64,000 bases of DNA from Variovorax sp. ZS18.2.2. Its GTDB lineage: Bacteria; Pseudomonadota; Gammaproteobacteria; Burkholderiales; Burkholderiaceae_C. The first letter of the stretch is position 1, and the number at the start of each line of letters is the position of its first letter. The stretch covers positions 310,001 to 374,000 of the forward strand of contig NZ_JANLNM010000003.1 in the NCBI RefSeq assembly GCF_024701975.1, in the 5' to 3' direction. Below the pieces are notes generated by a model. That model made no database searches, was not told where the DNA came from, and worked only from the letters and a program-made list of their open reading frames with translations. Below are positions 19,181 to 27,801 of this stretch, piece after piece. The position numbers were made by a program, and so were the translations under genes.

Positions 19181-22023
19181 CGCCTCCGCTCTGATTTGTA
19201 GTTGCGGCGCATGCCTTTGCTGACCACGCTGTTCGGGTTGTCCAGTGCGGCGGCGACTTCCTCAAGCGTCAGCTGCTGGCGCCCATCGGGCAGTTGCTCG
19301 ACACGTGCGTTGTCAATCCGGCCAGATGTCTGGTTGACGATGACCATCCCGCCCGCTCCGCCGGCGCCCTGCCCCTTTGTGTGGTCCACGACGGTCTCGC
19401 GCGGATGCATCATCGCCATGAAGCCGCCTTTGCCGTCCAGGCCGCCAGATCGTGGGCCGCTACCTGTGTAGCCGCCACCATCAAACTTGAACATGCCACC
19501 GATCCCCGAGAGAAGGCTGCCCCAGTTGAAGCCACCGCCGCCTCCACCGGTGCCGAAGGCGTTGTTCGAGCTCAGCAATTTGTCCAGCGAATTCCCCCCA
19601 CCCAGTAGCCCCGAGAGGTAGCCGGACACAGGCCCGGTAATACCTTGCCGAATGGCTGCTCGTGCCAGATCCGCCGCAATGGATTCCATCAAGCCTTTGA
19701 CGTCCGCTTTTCCCTTCGTGACCAAGGATGTGAGCGCGTCTTCTGCACCACCGAACGCTCGCGTCGCCGCCTGTCCAGCGCTCTTGAAGCTGTTCTCGGC
19801 GTCGTCGCTGTAGTTCGCCAGGGCTTCGCTGGCGCCGAGCTTCCAGTCGGACTGCTTGGCCTTGATCGCAGCGTAGTAGTCGCCGTTCGCGGCCAGCGCG
19901 CCCTGCAGCGCAATGCGGATGTCCTCGGTGGCTTTCTTGTACGCGTCGGACTCGAGCGTTTTGTTGCGAGCGGCCTCCTCGGTGAAGGTTCGCAGCGTGC
20001 GGGTGTACTGACGCTCGATCTGCTCGCGCGATCGCTGCTGCTCGGCCGCTTCGCTGCCCAGGCCCATCACGCTCAGTCGATCGTTGTACTGTTCGCCTTG
20101 TTGCGACGCCATGTCCGCCAAAGAGCGACGCACGCCATCGGCAGCGTTCTCGGTCGCCTTGAGCGCCTCGGCCCGGCGCTTCGAGTCATCCAGCAAGATC
20201 TTCTGGAACCCGATCTCGCGCTCGGTCGCCGCGTTGATCTCAAGCTGGGCGCGGATCTTGTCCTGACTCGCCACGAGACTCTTCTGCTCGGCCGTAAGCA
20301 GCGTCTTGCCCTTGAGGTCGGCGATCAGCTGGGCAAACTTCGCCATCTCGCGCTCGGCATCGGTCATCTTGCCGGTGCTGCTGAGTTGGTCCTGCAGCGC
20401 GGCGCCCTGCTGCCGCAGCGTCTCCAGCATCTTGGTTCCGGCATCGTCTCGGAACACCTTCGCCCCGGCGCCCTTGGGGTCCTTGTGCTTCTCGTCGATC
20501 GCGGCCAAGCCCGCGGCCAGCTTCTCGGCCGACAGGCCGGTCAGCTTCGCATCGCGCTCGAAGCTCTCGCGTTCGTCCTTGCGGATCTGCGCCTGCGAGC
20601 GGTTCGACTTGAGCAGCGCCTGGACGCGCTGGTCAGCCGCGATCTTGGATGCATTCGCGGCCGCGCGCTGCCCCTCTGCGAAGGCGACGTTCTGCTCGTT
20701 CAGTACGCGCCTGCTGGCCTCGGCGATATCGCGCTGATTCTTCGCGATCGCAGCGGCCGACCCACCGTTCGTCTTCAGAAAGTCAGCGATGCGCTGGGCT
20801 TCCTTCAAGTCGCTGTCCGGCGTGCGCGGGGCGCCGATGCTGCCAACGCCGTTCGCCAAGGTCTGCCACATGCCGGTAGCCACGCCCGCGACACCCGACA
20901 GGATGCGCGACAGCGTGCCGGCCTGCGCGCCGACCGACTGCATGCGGCTGATGGACTCGCGGGCGAGCGCCTCCTGCGCCACGCCTGCGGCCTGTTCCTT
21001 CAAGCCCTGCTCTTCCAGGGAGCGGATCCGCTGGAAGGTCGCCAGGTCAAGGAAGTGCAGGCTCTCGTTGAGCTTGGCGGCGGCCTTCGTGGGTTCGTCC
21101 GACAGGCTGATGAAGGTGTCGACAGCCTTGCTGACCGATTCACCCGTCAGCTTCGAGAAGGCCGCGACGCCCGTGGCCACAGTGCCAAGCACATCGCCAG
21201 TGACCTTGCCGCTTCGGGCCAGTTCATTCACGGCATCGGTGGCCAGGCTCTGCGACTTGACGACGCCGCCGGCGCTGCGCGCCAGCTCGTCCAGTTGGCC
21301 CGCCGAGGCGCCGGCATAGTTGCCGGAGATGATGAGCGACTTCGAGAACTCGGTTTGGCGCTGGGTGACCTGGTAATAGGCCAGGCCGAGCACCGCGGCC
21401 GCTGCAGCTGCAAGCGTGAAGGGGTTGATCAACCCGGTGATGTAGGTGCCCAGCGCGCGCGCTGCAGGCCCGGCGCCGCCAAACATATCCTTCAGCTGGC
21501 CGCCCTGTTGCAGAAAGACGGTCAGCGGTGCCTGGCCACCCTGAAGACTCGTGACGATGTCGGTGAACTGCGCCGGCACACCACGCATGGCGGCGGCCGT
21601 GGCGCGCGCGGACATGCCGACGTCCTGGATGACGGGCGACGTCGCCCGCAATGCATCTTCAGCAGCCTTCTGCTTGGCCTTCACCGCGTCGAGTTGATCC
21701 AGGTACGGCTTCAGCGCCGTCACGTCGACGCCGCGTTGGCCCGCCAGGACGCGGTAGAAATCGGAGCTCGACTTGGCACCAGCTTCGGTGACCGCGATCT
21801 GCCGCTGGATGGAGCTGACGATATTGCGGGTCGCGACGTCGACCTTCTTTGCCGATTCCTTGCCGCCTTCGCCGATCTGCTGAATCCCCTTGGACGCTTC
21901 GGCGCCGGCGGATACTGCCGTGGCGGCAAGCGAAGCGATGGACTTCTTGCCTTCGCCAACGGCCGCCTTCACGCCCGAGACGTCACCGTCGATCACCAAC
22001 TGGTCTCTACCGACGGTGGCCAT
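19177..22023 (-). CDS. Tail tape-measure protein
   Basis: A 948-residue protein whose helices set the tail length and which is ejected into the host envelope. The N-terminal third has long Ala/Gln/Lys-rich helices, a membrane-active segment near residues 195-220 (INPFTLAAAAAAVLGLAYY), and the TMP motifs VPAQFTDIVTSLQGGQAPLT and KTGE-like KLTGESVSKAVDTF. The C-terminus (about 840-948) is Gly-rich with SGLLGGGNSLDKLL and GGMVIVNQTSGR, as in lambda-gpH-like proteins. The length predicts a tail in the usual siphophage range of about 140 nm if roughly 0.15 nm per residue holds. Confidence 0.9.
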   Translation of the reverse strand: MATVGRDQLVIDGDVSGVKAAVGEGKKSIASLAATAVSAGAEASKGIQQIGEGGKESAKKVDVATRNIVSSIQRQIAVTEAGAKSSSDFYRVLAGQRGVDVTALKPYLDQLDAVKAKQKAAEDALRATSPVIQDVGMSARATAAAMRGVPAQFTDIVTSLQGGQAPLTVFLQQGGQLKDMFGGAGPAARALGTYITGLINPFTLAAAAAAVLGLAYYQVTQRQTEFSKSLIISGNYAGASAGQLDELARSAGGVVKSQSLATDAVNELARSGKVTGDVLGTVATGVAAFSKLTGESVSKAVDTFISLSDEPTKAAAKLNESLHFLDLATFQRIRSLEEQGLKEQAAGVAQEALARESISRMQSVGAQAGTLSRILSGVAGVATGMWQTLANGVGSIGAPRTPDSDLKEAQRIADFLKTNGGSAAAIAKNQRDIAEASRRVLNEQNVAFAEGQRAAANASKIAADQRVQALLKSNRSQAQIRKDERESFERDAKLTGLSAEKLAAGLAAIDEKHKDPKGAGAKVFRDDAGTKMLETLRQQGAALQDQLSSTGKMTDAEREMAKFAQLIADLKGKTLLTAEQKSLVASQDKIRAQLEINAATEREIGFQKILLDDSKRRAEALKATENAADGVRRSLADMASQQGEQYNDRLSVMGLGSEAAEQQRSREQIERQYTRTLRTFTEEAARNKTLESDAYKKATEDIRIALQGALAANGDYYAAIKAKQSDWKLGASEALANYSDDAENSFKSAGQAATRAFGGAEDALTSLVTKGKADVKGLMESIAADLARAAIRQGITGPVSGYLSGLLGGGNSLDKLLSSNNAFGTGGGGGGFNWGSLLSGIGGMFKFDGGGYTGSGPRSGGLDGKGGFMAMMHPRETVVDHTKGQGAGGAGGMVIVNQTSGRIDNARVEQLPDGRQQLTLEEVAAALDNPNSVVSKGMRRNYKSERRR

Positions 22024-22034
22024 TTCAACGCTCC

Positions 22035-22062
22035 CAAAAAATGAAGCCCGCGATCAGCGGGC
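22035..22062 (-). terminator. Stem-loop with T run between tail chaperone and tape measure
   Basis: GCCCGC at 22046-22051 pairs with GCGGGC at 22057-22062; on the minus strand it is followed by TTCATTTTTTG. It lies between the GT stop (22074) and the tape-measure ATG (22023). It is probably a partial terminator overcome by late antitermination. Confidence 0.6.
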
Positions 22063-22073
22063 GATGCGGTGCG

Positions 22074-22415
22074 CTACGGCTCCGCGGGTTTTTCTTGCTC
22101 CTGCAGTTCCCTGCGGGTCTCCAGGGCTTCGGACTCGAGGACCTGTATGTCGTCGAGCAACGCGTCCCACGCGGCGGCAGACAGTTGCATTCGGTCCAGC
22201 AAGGGGTAGACCGCGGCGTAGTCCAGCCCGGTCAGGCTACCCATGCCGCCGACTCGCCACTGCGTGCCGAGTCGGCAGAACAGATCGACCGCCTGCGCGG
22301 TGTCCGGCCAATATGTGACAGGGTCTGCCGCGAAGTCTTCCGCGGTCATGCCCCACTGCGCCAGTGCCGAAGGATCGGGCGGCACCGTGTACAGCGCCCT
22401 GGAGACCGCCTTTAG
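22074..22415 (-). CDS. T extension of the tail assembly chaperone (GT, by -1 frameshift)
   Basis: The -1 frame after the slippery site reads KLKAVSRALYTV then VPPDPSALAQWGMTAEDF and ends at 22074, adding 113 residues to the 126-residue upstream protein (239 in the fusion). The part after the GTG at 22385 resembles DUF1799-type phage proteins known as the T portion of G-GT pairs. It could also start independently at that GTG, but no ribosome-binding site is evident. The GT protein recruits the tail tube protein to the tape measure. Confidence 0.8.
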   Translation of the reverse strand, partial: LKAVSRALYTVPPDPSALAQWGMTAEDFAADPVTYWPDTAQAVDLFCRLGTQWRVGGMGSLTGLDYAAVYPLLDRMQLSAAAWDALLDDIQVLESEALETRRELQEQEKPAEP

Positions 22416-22792
22416 TTTTTTGCGCGGCCTTCGGTAACAGCCAGCCGGTAGTCGTCGGTGATCGCGGCGATCGCAGCAGGAAACTCGTTCGCGAGAAGCC
22501 TGACGCTGTCCCGGTCCAGCTCGTCGTCCAGGTCCCAGGCCAGCAGCGCGCCAAAGATGTGCTCGACATCTCGGTCGATCCCTTCCTTGGCCGCGGCCGA
22601 GATTTCCGCGCCGGTGGGCGGCGATGCCTGGCCCGTGGCCGCCTTGTAAAGGTCGTCCATGAACGCTGCGTACTGCTCGCGCGTGCGATAGCGGAACGTC
22701 ACTTTGATCTGGACTTCGAGACCGTCGAGCTGCTTGAACGTGACGGTGCGGGCGAACGACTCGGGCGGACTGCCCAGTTTGATTTTCGGCAT
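22412..22792 (-). CDS. Tail assembly chaperone (lambda gpG-like)
   Basis: A 126-residue acidic helical protein (MPKIKLGSPPESFARTVTF, middle FMDDLYKAATGQ). It lies between the tail tube and tape-measure genes, the fixed place of the G-type chaperone. Its last codons GCA AAA AAC TAA form a canonical -1 slippery heptamer directly before the stop, so a minority of ribosomes should make the longer GT protein. Confidence 0.85.
   Translation of the reverse strand: MPKIKLGSPPESFARTVTFKQLDGLEVQIKVTFRYRTREQYAAFMDDLYKAATGQASPPTGAEISAAAKEGIDRDVEHIFGALLAWDLDDELDRDSVRLLANEFPAAIAAITDDYRLAVTEGRAKN
22415..22421 (-). promoter_or_regulatory. Programmed -1 frameshift site (A AAA AAC)
   Basis: In the zero frame the codons are GCA-AAA-AAC-TAA, so the heptamer A AAA AAC is in exact X-XXY-YYZ phase. 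Slipping by -1 opens a frame that continues for 114 codons into the T region. The stop immediately after the heptamer may enhance slipping. Confidence 0.85.
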
Positions 22793-22850
22793 GGTTGTCG
22801 GTTGAAGTGTGGAGAAGGAATGCCCAGGGCGGCCGCCCCGGGCGCGCAGG

Positions 22851-23495
22851 TCACGCGGTGTAGCGCGTGATATCTGCGTTGATCGAAAGCGTCATGGTCA
22901 CGGCCATGCCTTCGTTCTTCGTCAGCGTGGGCACCTTGTTGAAGCTGACCGTGCCGGAGTACAGAAGGATCGCGCCGTTGGGAAGCGTGATTCGAAGCAC
23001 ACGCGTGTCGCCCAGCCGATCGGCTTGGTCGAGGGCGGCAAACCAAGGCTTCTTGTCGTCGTCAGCCAAGGTGAGCGTCGCCGTCTGAGCGCTGCGCTCA
23101 GTCGGTATCTGCTTCGTCCGGCGCGAGTCCAACGGCGAGAAGCCCCAGTACTGCTGTTCGCCGCCGGCAAAGGCCGTGCCGATGATCTGGTCGATGGCGA
23201 CCCAGGTCGTCACTTCCTTCGCGGTACCGAGACCGAGCGAGGTCGGAAAGCGGATCAGATCGGAGGTATCGATGCCTTCCAGTTCGAAGTTGTCGGCAGC
23301 GGCGTCGTCGACGCGGGCTGCGCGCCCCTCGAGCTCCTCCCACCCGGACTCAAGCAGGATGATCTTCCCGTCCGTGAAGCCATGGCCGACACACGAGGCG
23401 ACGGCGGGGTTTGCGTTGGAGAGCGCAGTCAATTCCTTGACCGCACCGAAGATTGACGAGAGCGCCACTTTGGCGCCGTTGGGCAGTTGAACCAT
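22851..23495 (-). CDS. Major tail (tube) protein
   Basis: A 214-residue beta-rich protein (start MVQLPNGAKVALSS) with the layout of phage tail tube proteins: an N-terminal domain, a central loop region (GTAFAGGEQQYWGFSPL) and a C-terminal domain with RITLPNGAILLYSGTVSFN. It lies between the tail terminator and chaperone genes. No Ig-like add-on domain is seen at the C-terminus. Confidence 0.85.
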   Translation of the reverse strand: MVQLPNGAKVALSSIFGAVKELTALSNANPAVASCVGHGFTDGKIILLESGWEELEGRAARVDDAAADNFELEGIDTSDLIRFPTSLGLGTAKEVTTWVAIDQIIGTAFAGGEQQYWGFSPLDSRRTKQIPTERSAQTATLTLADDDKKPWFAALDQADRLGDTRVLRITLPNGAILLYSGTVSFNKVPTLTKNEGMAVTMTLSINADITRYTA

Positions 23496-23602
23496 GATGA
23501 AGGCCTTTCAGAAACAAGAAAGCCCGCGAGCGCGAGCGGTGGATAAAACGCCCTCATCGGGCAAGGAATGCCACGCAGCAGGGCCGCGCGGCGGGACTCG
23601 TT

Positions 23603-23956
23603 CTAGCGAGGGCTCCAGATCGAGAAGTCTTGGCGACTGCCGTACAGGCCGGTCTCTTCGTCGTGGTCATCGATCGGCGAGCCGATCGGCTCGACCTGGA
23701 AGTCCTCGGCAGACATGAGCAGGTTCTCGAGCTGCAGCCCAAGTGCCTCGACTTGCAGCGCACGGTTCGACCAGATCGCGATCTGGACACGCTCGTTCTT
23801 CACCGAGGGCAACTCCGTCCCCAAGAAGCTGATCGAGCGGCCCCCGACACATTGATAGGCCGCGTAGGGCCTCTCCGCGTCAGCAGGCGCGACCACCGGA
23901 TATGCGGCGATGCCGAGCGACTCCAGACGCTCAGCCACCCATTCGAAGACGGTCAT
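23603..23956 (-). CDS. Tail terminator/completion protein (DUF3168-like)
   Basis: A 117-residue protein (MTVFEWVAERLESLGI, then YPVVAPADAERPYAAYQCVG) with the pattern of DUF3168 and related tail terminators, which cap the tail tube and join it to the head. It overlaps the HK97-gp10-like gene by 4 bp and is followed by the tail tube gene after a 107-bp gap. Confidence 0.75.
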   Translation of the reverse strand: MTVFEWVAERLESLGIAAYPVVAPADAERPYAAYQCVGGRSISFLGTELPSVKNERVQIAIWSNRALQVEALGLQLENLLMSAEDFQVEPIGSPIDDHDEETGLYGSRQDFSIWSPR

Positions 23957-24417
23957 GAGCCTCCCTTCGCCAGACTGGCATAGCTCTCACTGAATTTCAC
24001 GCGGCCGGCGTCGAGCGCGCGATCGATGGAAGCCTCGTAGGCGGGCCGCAGGAACGGCTGGGCCGGCGCTCGACTGGTTCCGTTCTCCACCCAGTGCCCG
24101 TACGGCGCCTTCTTGCGGTTCCAGCTCACGTGATAGGTCGCGTGGTCCTGCGTGCTGTTGTCCGCGCTGTAGGCCTGGTAGATCGCCCGCCGAAGAGAGC
24201 CTGGCTCGAACCAGTACTTCTGCCCCGTGGTCTTGAAAGAGGTGCCATGGAACCAGTGCCCCTTCGGTGACGCGGGGACGCGCAGCAGCACCTCCTGGTA
24301 GACAACCTGAGTTGCCGCCTGTGCCGCCGGCCGCACCGAGGCGCGCGCACGCTCGAGGACGCCGTCCAATGCTGCATCGCAGTTCGAACCGTCGAAGCGC
24401 ATCGAGATCTCACGCAC
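23953..24417 (-). CDS. HK97 gp10-like head-tail joining protein
   Basis: A 154-residue basic protein. The signature is the segment APYGHWVENGTSRAPAQPFLRPAYEAS near residues 105-135, characteristic of HK97-gp10 family proteins. These act between head closure and tail completion. It overlaps both neighbours, consistent with a coupled morphogenetic operon. Confidence 0.8.
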   Translation of the reverse strand: MREISMRFDGSNCDAALDGVLERARASVRPAAQAATQVVYQEVLLRVPASPKGHWFHGTSFKTTGQKYWFEPGSLRRAIYQAYSADNSTQDHATYHVSWNRKKAPYGHWVENGTSRAPAQPFLRPAYEASIDRALDAGRVKFSESYASLAKGGS

Positions 24418-24736
24418 GCCGGGCTCCGGTCTGGCAAACGAGATCGAGGTAGCGGCGGCCGGTTGGATCCTTCAGCACCGCGCGGATGTCGTAGGTCTCG
24501 CCGTCATGCTCAACCCACATGCCGGCGACGATGCCATCCAAGTAGCGAATGCGGATCGAGGCCTTCACGATGGAAAGCTCGGCATCGCTCTTGATCGTCT
24601 CAAGCCCGTTCGGATGTCTCACGTCCGCCCATACCGTGGCGACCTCCACACTCCCGGTCTGCGGTTGCCCCGCCGTGTCCCGACCGATCGGTCGCTTGAT
24701 GGTGACCAAGTGCCGCAGCTTGCCGATCGCCGTCAT
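24410..24736 (-). CDS. Head closure/head-tail adaptor protein
   Basis: A 108-residue small beta-barrel protein: MTAIGKLRHLVTIKRPI, then TVWADVRHPNGLE and a C-terminal YDIRAVLKDPTGRRYLDLVC. This is the common pattern of SPP1-gp16-like head-tail adaptors. I use the ATG at 24736 because it overlaps the connector stop by 4 bp; 54 extra upstream residues are Arg-rich shadow. Confidence 0.8.
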   Translation of the reverse strand: MTAIGKLRHLVTIKRPIGRDTAGQPQTGSVEVATVWADVRHPNGLETIKSDAELSIVKASIRIRYLDGIVAGMWVEHDGETYDIRAVLKDPTGRRYLDLVCQTGARRA

Positions 24737-25224
24737 ATCGACACCCGCCGGCGCTCGAGCGCAATCAGGTTCTCGACCGCCCGGTTCTCGTGCAGTGCGA
24801 TCTCGACCTGTGCCTGCTGGTTCTCGATGAGGTCGCCGATGAGCAGCAGCATGGCGGACTTGATCGTCCCGGGGATGCTCGCCACCGTCCATCCGCACGT
24901 GATCACGATCTCGACAGGCGCAACCGCCGACGCACTGATCGTTCGTTCGCGCTTGGTGTACGTCACCGGCCCGGTCGCGTCGGTCACGCTCACCACGGTA
25001 GTGATGTCGTAGGGCAGCTGCGCGCAGCCGGCCCAGTCATCGAACGTGTACTTCAACGTCTGCGGGCCAACCGCCACGGCCAGCTCCTTTTGCATCCACG
25101 CGCGCGCCGTCTCGATCGCGTCGGTGACCTCCGGGTCGCGAGCCGACCCGGACAGCTTGCAATGCAGCTTGGCGCGGGCCAGATCGATGATCTGCTCCGC
25201 AGGGGTGACGATGATGGGTGTCAT
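24733..25224 (-). CDS. Head-tail connector protein (gp6-like)
   Basis: A 163-residue helical protein: EQIIDLARAKLHCKL near the start, DAIETARAWMQKELAVAV, and a C-terminal GTIKSAMLLLIGDLIENQQ. This matches the HK97-gp6/SPP1-gp15 type that sits under the portal. It follows the small protein at 25301 and precedes the head closure gene. Confidence 0.8.
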   Translation of the reverse strand: MTPIIVTPAEQIIDLARAKLHCKLSGSARDPEVTDAIETARAWMQKELAVAVGPQTLKYTFDDWAGCAQLPYDITTVVSVTDATGPVTYTKRERTISASAVAPVEIVITCGWTVASIPGTIKSAMLLLIGDLIENQQAQVEIALHENRAVENLIALERRRVSI

Positions 25225-25300
25225 GGTGCTGATGTGTGCTTGTGAAAGCGGACGGGAGATCCGCTTTCAAAAGGGCTCGCATCGAGCGAGCCATGGGAAA

Positions 25301-25648
25301 TCAGGCCTTGTTCTGGGGCAGGGTCTGCGCGTAGCTGACGGCGGCCTTGTCGCTGTCGGCCACGCCGTCGCGTTCAAGCGCCTTGACCTCGCTGGCGTCG
25401 ACTTCGATCAGATCGTTGGCATTGCCGAGCGCGCTGTCCACCAGCAGTCGGACCTTCGTTTTCTTGCCGCCCTTGGGCTGCTTGCTGCCTTCGGGAGGCG
25501 CAGCGTCGTCGAGGCGTGCATCGCCGGTCGTGACCATCTTGTCGGCGATGTCGTCGGGAACTTCAAACTTGGTGCCCTCGTCGATGGCTACTTGGCCCTC
25601 GCCGTACTTGCCGGCGGCGATGGCCAGCAGCGCAATGAGTGTCTTCAT
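25301..25648 (-). CDS. Small phage structural-region protein, unknown
   Basis: A 115-residue protein between the capsid and connector genes. It starts with MKTLIALLAIAAGKYGEGQVAI, has a Lys/Gly/Pro-rich linker (EGSKQPKGGKKTKVRLL) and an acidic end. The N-terminal stretch is hydrophobic but is not followed by a convincing signal cleavage site. Head decoration or completion are possible roles from position only. Confidence 0.55.
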   Translation of the reverse strand: MKTLIALLAIAAGKYGEGQVAIDEGTKFEVPDDIADKMVTTGDARLDDAAPPEGSKQPKGGKKTKVRLLVDSALGNANDLIEVDASEVKALERDGVADSDKAAVSYAQTLPQNKA

Positions 25649-25674
25649 GGGGATCTCCTGAAACGGGAAATGGA

Positions 25675-25707
25675 AAAAAGAAAGGCCGTGCAGACGTCTG
25701 CACGGCC
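25675..25707 (-). terminator. Perfect 24-bp palindrome acting as terminator after the capsid gene region
   Basis: GGCCGTGCAGAC/GTCTGCACGGCC at 25684-25707 is a perfect palindrome, followed on the minus strand by TTTCTTTTTT. It lies between the capsid stop (25734) and the next gene start (25648). Its centre is one of four copies of a 16-bp motif found across the prophage, so it may serve two roles. Confidence 0.8.
25688..25703. repeat. 16-bp palindrome, copy 2 (perfect)
   Basis: GTGCAGACGTCTGCAC, fully self-complementary. Related copies are at 10442-10457, 33120-33135 and 38974-38989, each differing at one base. Confidence 0.8.
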
Positions 25708-25733
25708 CGCAAGCATCGGCGCCGGCGCGTCGA

Positions 25734-26963
25734 TCAGGTCGCCGGATGCTGGTAGGTCTTCACCCCGCCCAGATCCATCAGGTTGCCGCCCGAGCGGCAG
25801 AAGGCAAGGAAGCCCACCTGGCCCTTCTTCGCATAGGTGCTGTCGTCGAAGCGGTAGAAGGTCACCTCCATCGCATCACGCACCTTGTAGTTGCGCATCG
25901 AGCCGAACGCGATCGATTTCGCGTTGGCCGCGGGCGCAGGCATGTAATTGTTGATGTCGACCGGATAGCCCAGCAGCTCGTCCGCACCCATGCCGGAGAT
26001 GCCCGCGTCGTAGCTCGGCGTCCAGATCGGCCGGCCGGCGGTGTCCTTCATCTTGCGCGCCACCTTGCGCACCGCCTGGGAGAACATCCAGCCCGGCCGA
26101 ACGTCCGCAGCGCCGTCGTCGCCCGGCTCGGGTTCGAGATACGCGACGTCGAGAGAGTCGACGATGTCGACAAAGTCGTCGTAGAGCACCGTCGCAACTT
26201 GACCAGTCGCCCCGACCTTCCCAACCGTCGCAGCAGTCACCAGACCTGTCGGCTCCCCGGTACCGGTGCCGATCGTGAACAGGCGGTTCTGAATCCGGCC
26301 AATGCGAGTACGCAGCCGACGATTGACCAAGCCGATGATGTCGATGCCCGAGTCCTGCAGGAGCTCGATCGGGACCGTAACGACCTTCGAACTGAACTTG
26401 TAGACGTTCAGCGGGCGAGTGCCGAAGCCGATGTCCTGGTCGGACGCAGACGCGTTCTGCGCGACGATCTCGCCTTCTTCCGCCGTGCCGTCGGTGGTGG
26501 GCCAGCTCATGTCCACACCGTTTTCGGTCTGGATGGTCTCGGCCGCGCGGCGCATGGCGCCGTAGCTCTTGAGCGACTCGATGAGCGTCTTGGCCACGAT
26601 CGGTTGCACCGTGTAGCCGCCTTCCGAGCCAGTCGTGGTGCTCATGGCATTTCGCACCTTCTGCGCTTCCTCGCTCGACATGTCGCGATCCTTCTTGCGC
26701 AGAAAGATCTCGAAGCCCTCGACCTTCTCGTCGCGAGGTCCCTTCCTCTTGCGTTCGGCGTCGTCGAAATTGTTTTCGGCCTCGTTGTCCAGCATGCGCT
26801 GGTGCGCCTCGACCTGGCGCTGCGTGCGCTCGGCATCGTCCATCAGGCCGTCGAACTTGGCCTGGTCTTCCTTCGACCAGGTCTGGTCGCCCTTGTCGGC
26901 CAGCAGTTTCTTGCCTTCCTTGTTCAGAGCGGAGAGACGCTCCCGGAGTGCTTGGATGCTCAT
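25734..26963 (-). CDS. Major capsid protein (HK97 fold)
   Basis: A 409-residue capsid precursor. The first ~105 residues form a charged coiled-coil (MSIQALRERLSALNKEGKKL), the delta domain that acts as built-in scaffold and would be removed by the upstream protease. The mature part begins near MSTTTGSEGGYTVQP and ends with the HK97-like strand VRDAMEVTFYRFDDSTY. The ATG at 26963 fits the usual start; an upstream reading includes the terminator region. It lies 76 bp after the protease gene, with a strong stem-loop between. Confidence 0.92.
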   Translation of the reverse strand: MSIQALRERLSALNKEGKKLLADKGDQTWSKEDQAKFDGLMDDAERTQRQVEAHQRMLDNEAENNFDDAERKRKGPRDEKVEGFEIFLRKKDRDMSSEEAQKVRNAMSTTTGSEGGYTVQPIVAKTLIESLKSYGAMRRAAETIQTENGVDMSWPTTDGTAEEGEIVAQNASASDQDIGFGTRPLNVYKFSSKVVTVPIELLQDSGIDIIGLVNRRLRTRIGRIQNRLFTIGTGTGEPTGLVTAATVGKVGATGQVATVLYDDFVDIVDSLDVAYLEPEPGDDGAADVRPGWMFSQAVRKVARKMKDTAGRPIWTPSYDAGISGMGADELLGYPVDINNYMPAPAANAKSIAFGSMRNYKVRDAMEVTFYRFDDSTYAKKGQVGFLAFCRSGGNLMDLGGVKTYQHPAT

Positions 26964-26992
26964 GGAAATTCCTTTCGAGTGTGGATGAGCTG

Positions 26993-27020
26993 TCAAAAAA
27001 AAGCCGCCTCGAAAGGCGGC
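26993..27020 (-). terminator. Intrinsic terminator between protease and capsid genes
   Basis: GCCGCCT-TTCG-AGGCGGC on the minus strand, followed by TTTTTTTT. It lies between the protease stop (27040) and the capsid ATG (26963), so capsid expression must pass or restart after it. Confidence 0.8.
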
Positions 27021-27039
27021 CGGTCGCTGCGCGAGAGCG

Positions 27040-27801
27040 TCAGGCGATCTGGAAAACCCGCAGTCGGCGCTCGTTGCGAGCACGCTGGGCTGCGAAGTCG
27101 GGTTCGGGGTCCGGGTCTGCCGGCGGGGTTGCGGGGGCGATCAGCGCCTTCGGGGCCTTCTCGTACGCCGAGAGGTTCCATCGACGGCCGCTTGCGTCCT
27201 CGACCGCGGCCTTGTCGGGGTCCGCAGCGAGACGACTCGCAAAACCATGCTCGATCGATTCGGATGCATCGAACCAGGTCTCGTCGTCCATCCACTTGAC
27301 CAGCTGGGCGACATCCAGGCCGGTGCGCTTCGCATAGTCCGCGACGATGGCGCCGTCGACCTTGTCGAGCAGGTCGGCTGTCTTGCGCATCTCGTGCTTG
27401 TTGCCCCAGGTGATGGTCCAGCCGTTGTGGATCATGTAGAAGCCGCCCTCGACGATCTCGATCTCGTCGCAGGCATCGACGACCGTCGTCGCAGCGCTGG
27501 CCGCCAGGCCGTCGATGTGCCCGATCGTCTTGCCCTTGAACTGCTTGATCGCGGTGCGGATCGCGCGCCCCTCGAACACGTCGCCGCCCGGGCTGTTCAC
27601 CCGCACGTGCAGCGTGGTCGAGGGGTCGAGGGCCGCGATCTGAGGGGCAACCTGGGCGGCGGCCACGCCCCACCAGGCGTCGATCACGTCGTAGATGTAG
27701 AGCGTCGCGTCGTTGTCTGCCTCGTTGCGAACGAGGTTCAGCGGCTTGCGCTCGGTCGTGCTGTTGTCACGCAGCAGCTGCAGGAGCTTTTGGTTCCTCA
27801 T
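27040..27801 (-). CDS. ClpP-like head maturation protease
   Basis: A 253-residue serine protease of the ClpP/S49 superfamily. The N-terminal VNSPGGDVFEG motif near residues 68-78, the nucleophile Ser in GLAASAATTV near residue 102 and the His in MIHNGWTITWG near residue 124 are all present. It would cut the capsid delta domain during prohead maturation. The C-terminal 60 residues are Pro/Asp-rich. It overlaps the end of the portal gene by 35 bp. Confidence 0.88.
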   Translation of the reverse strand: MRNQKLLQLLRDNSTTERKPLNLVRNEADNDATLYIYDVIDAWWGVAAAQVAPQIAALDPSTTLHVRVNSPGGDVFEGRAIRTAIKQFKGKTIGHIDGLAASAATTVVDACDEIEIVEGGFYMIHNGWTITWGNKHEMRKTADLLDKVDGAIVADYAKRTGLDVAQLVKWMDDETWFDASESIEHGFASRLAADPDKAAVEDASGRRWNLSAYEKAPKALIAPATPPADPDPEPDFAAQRARNERRLRVFQIA

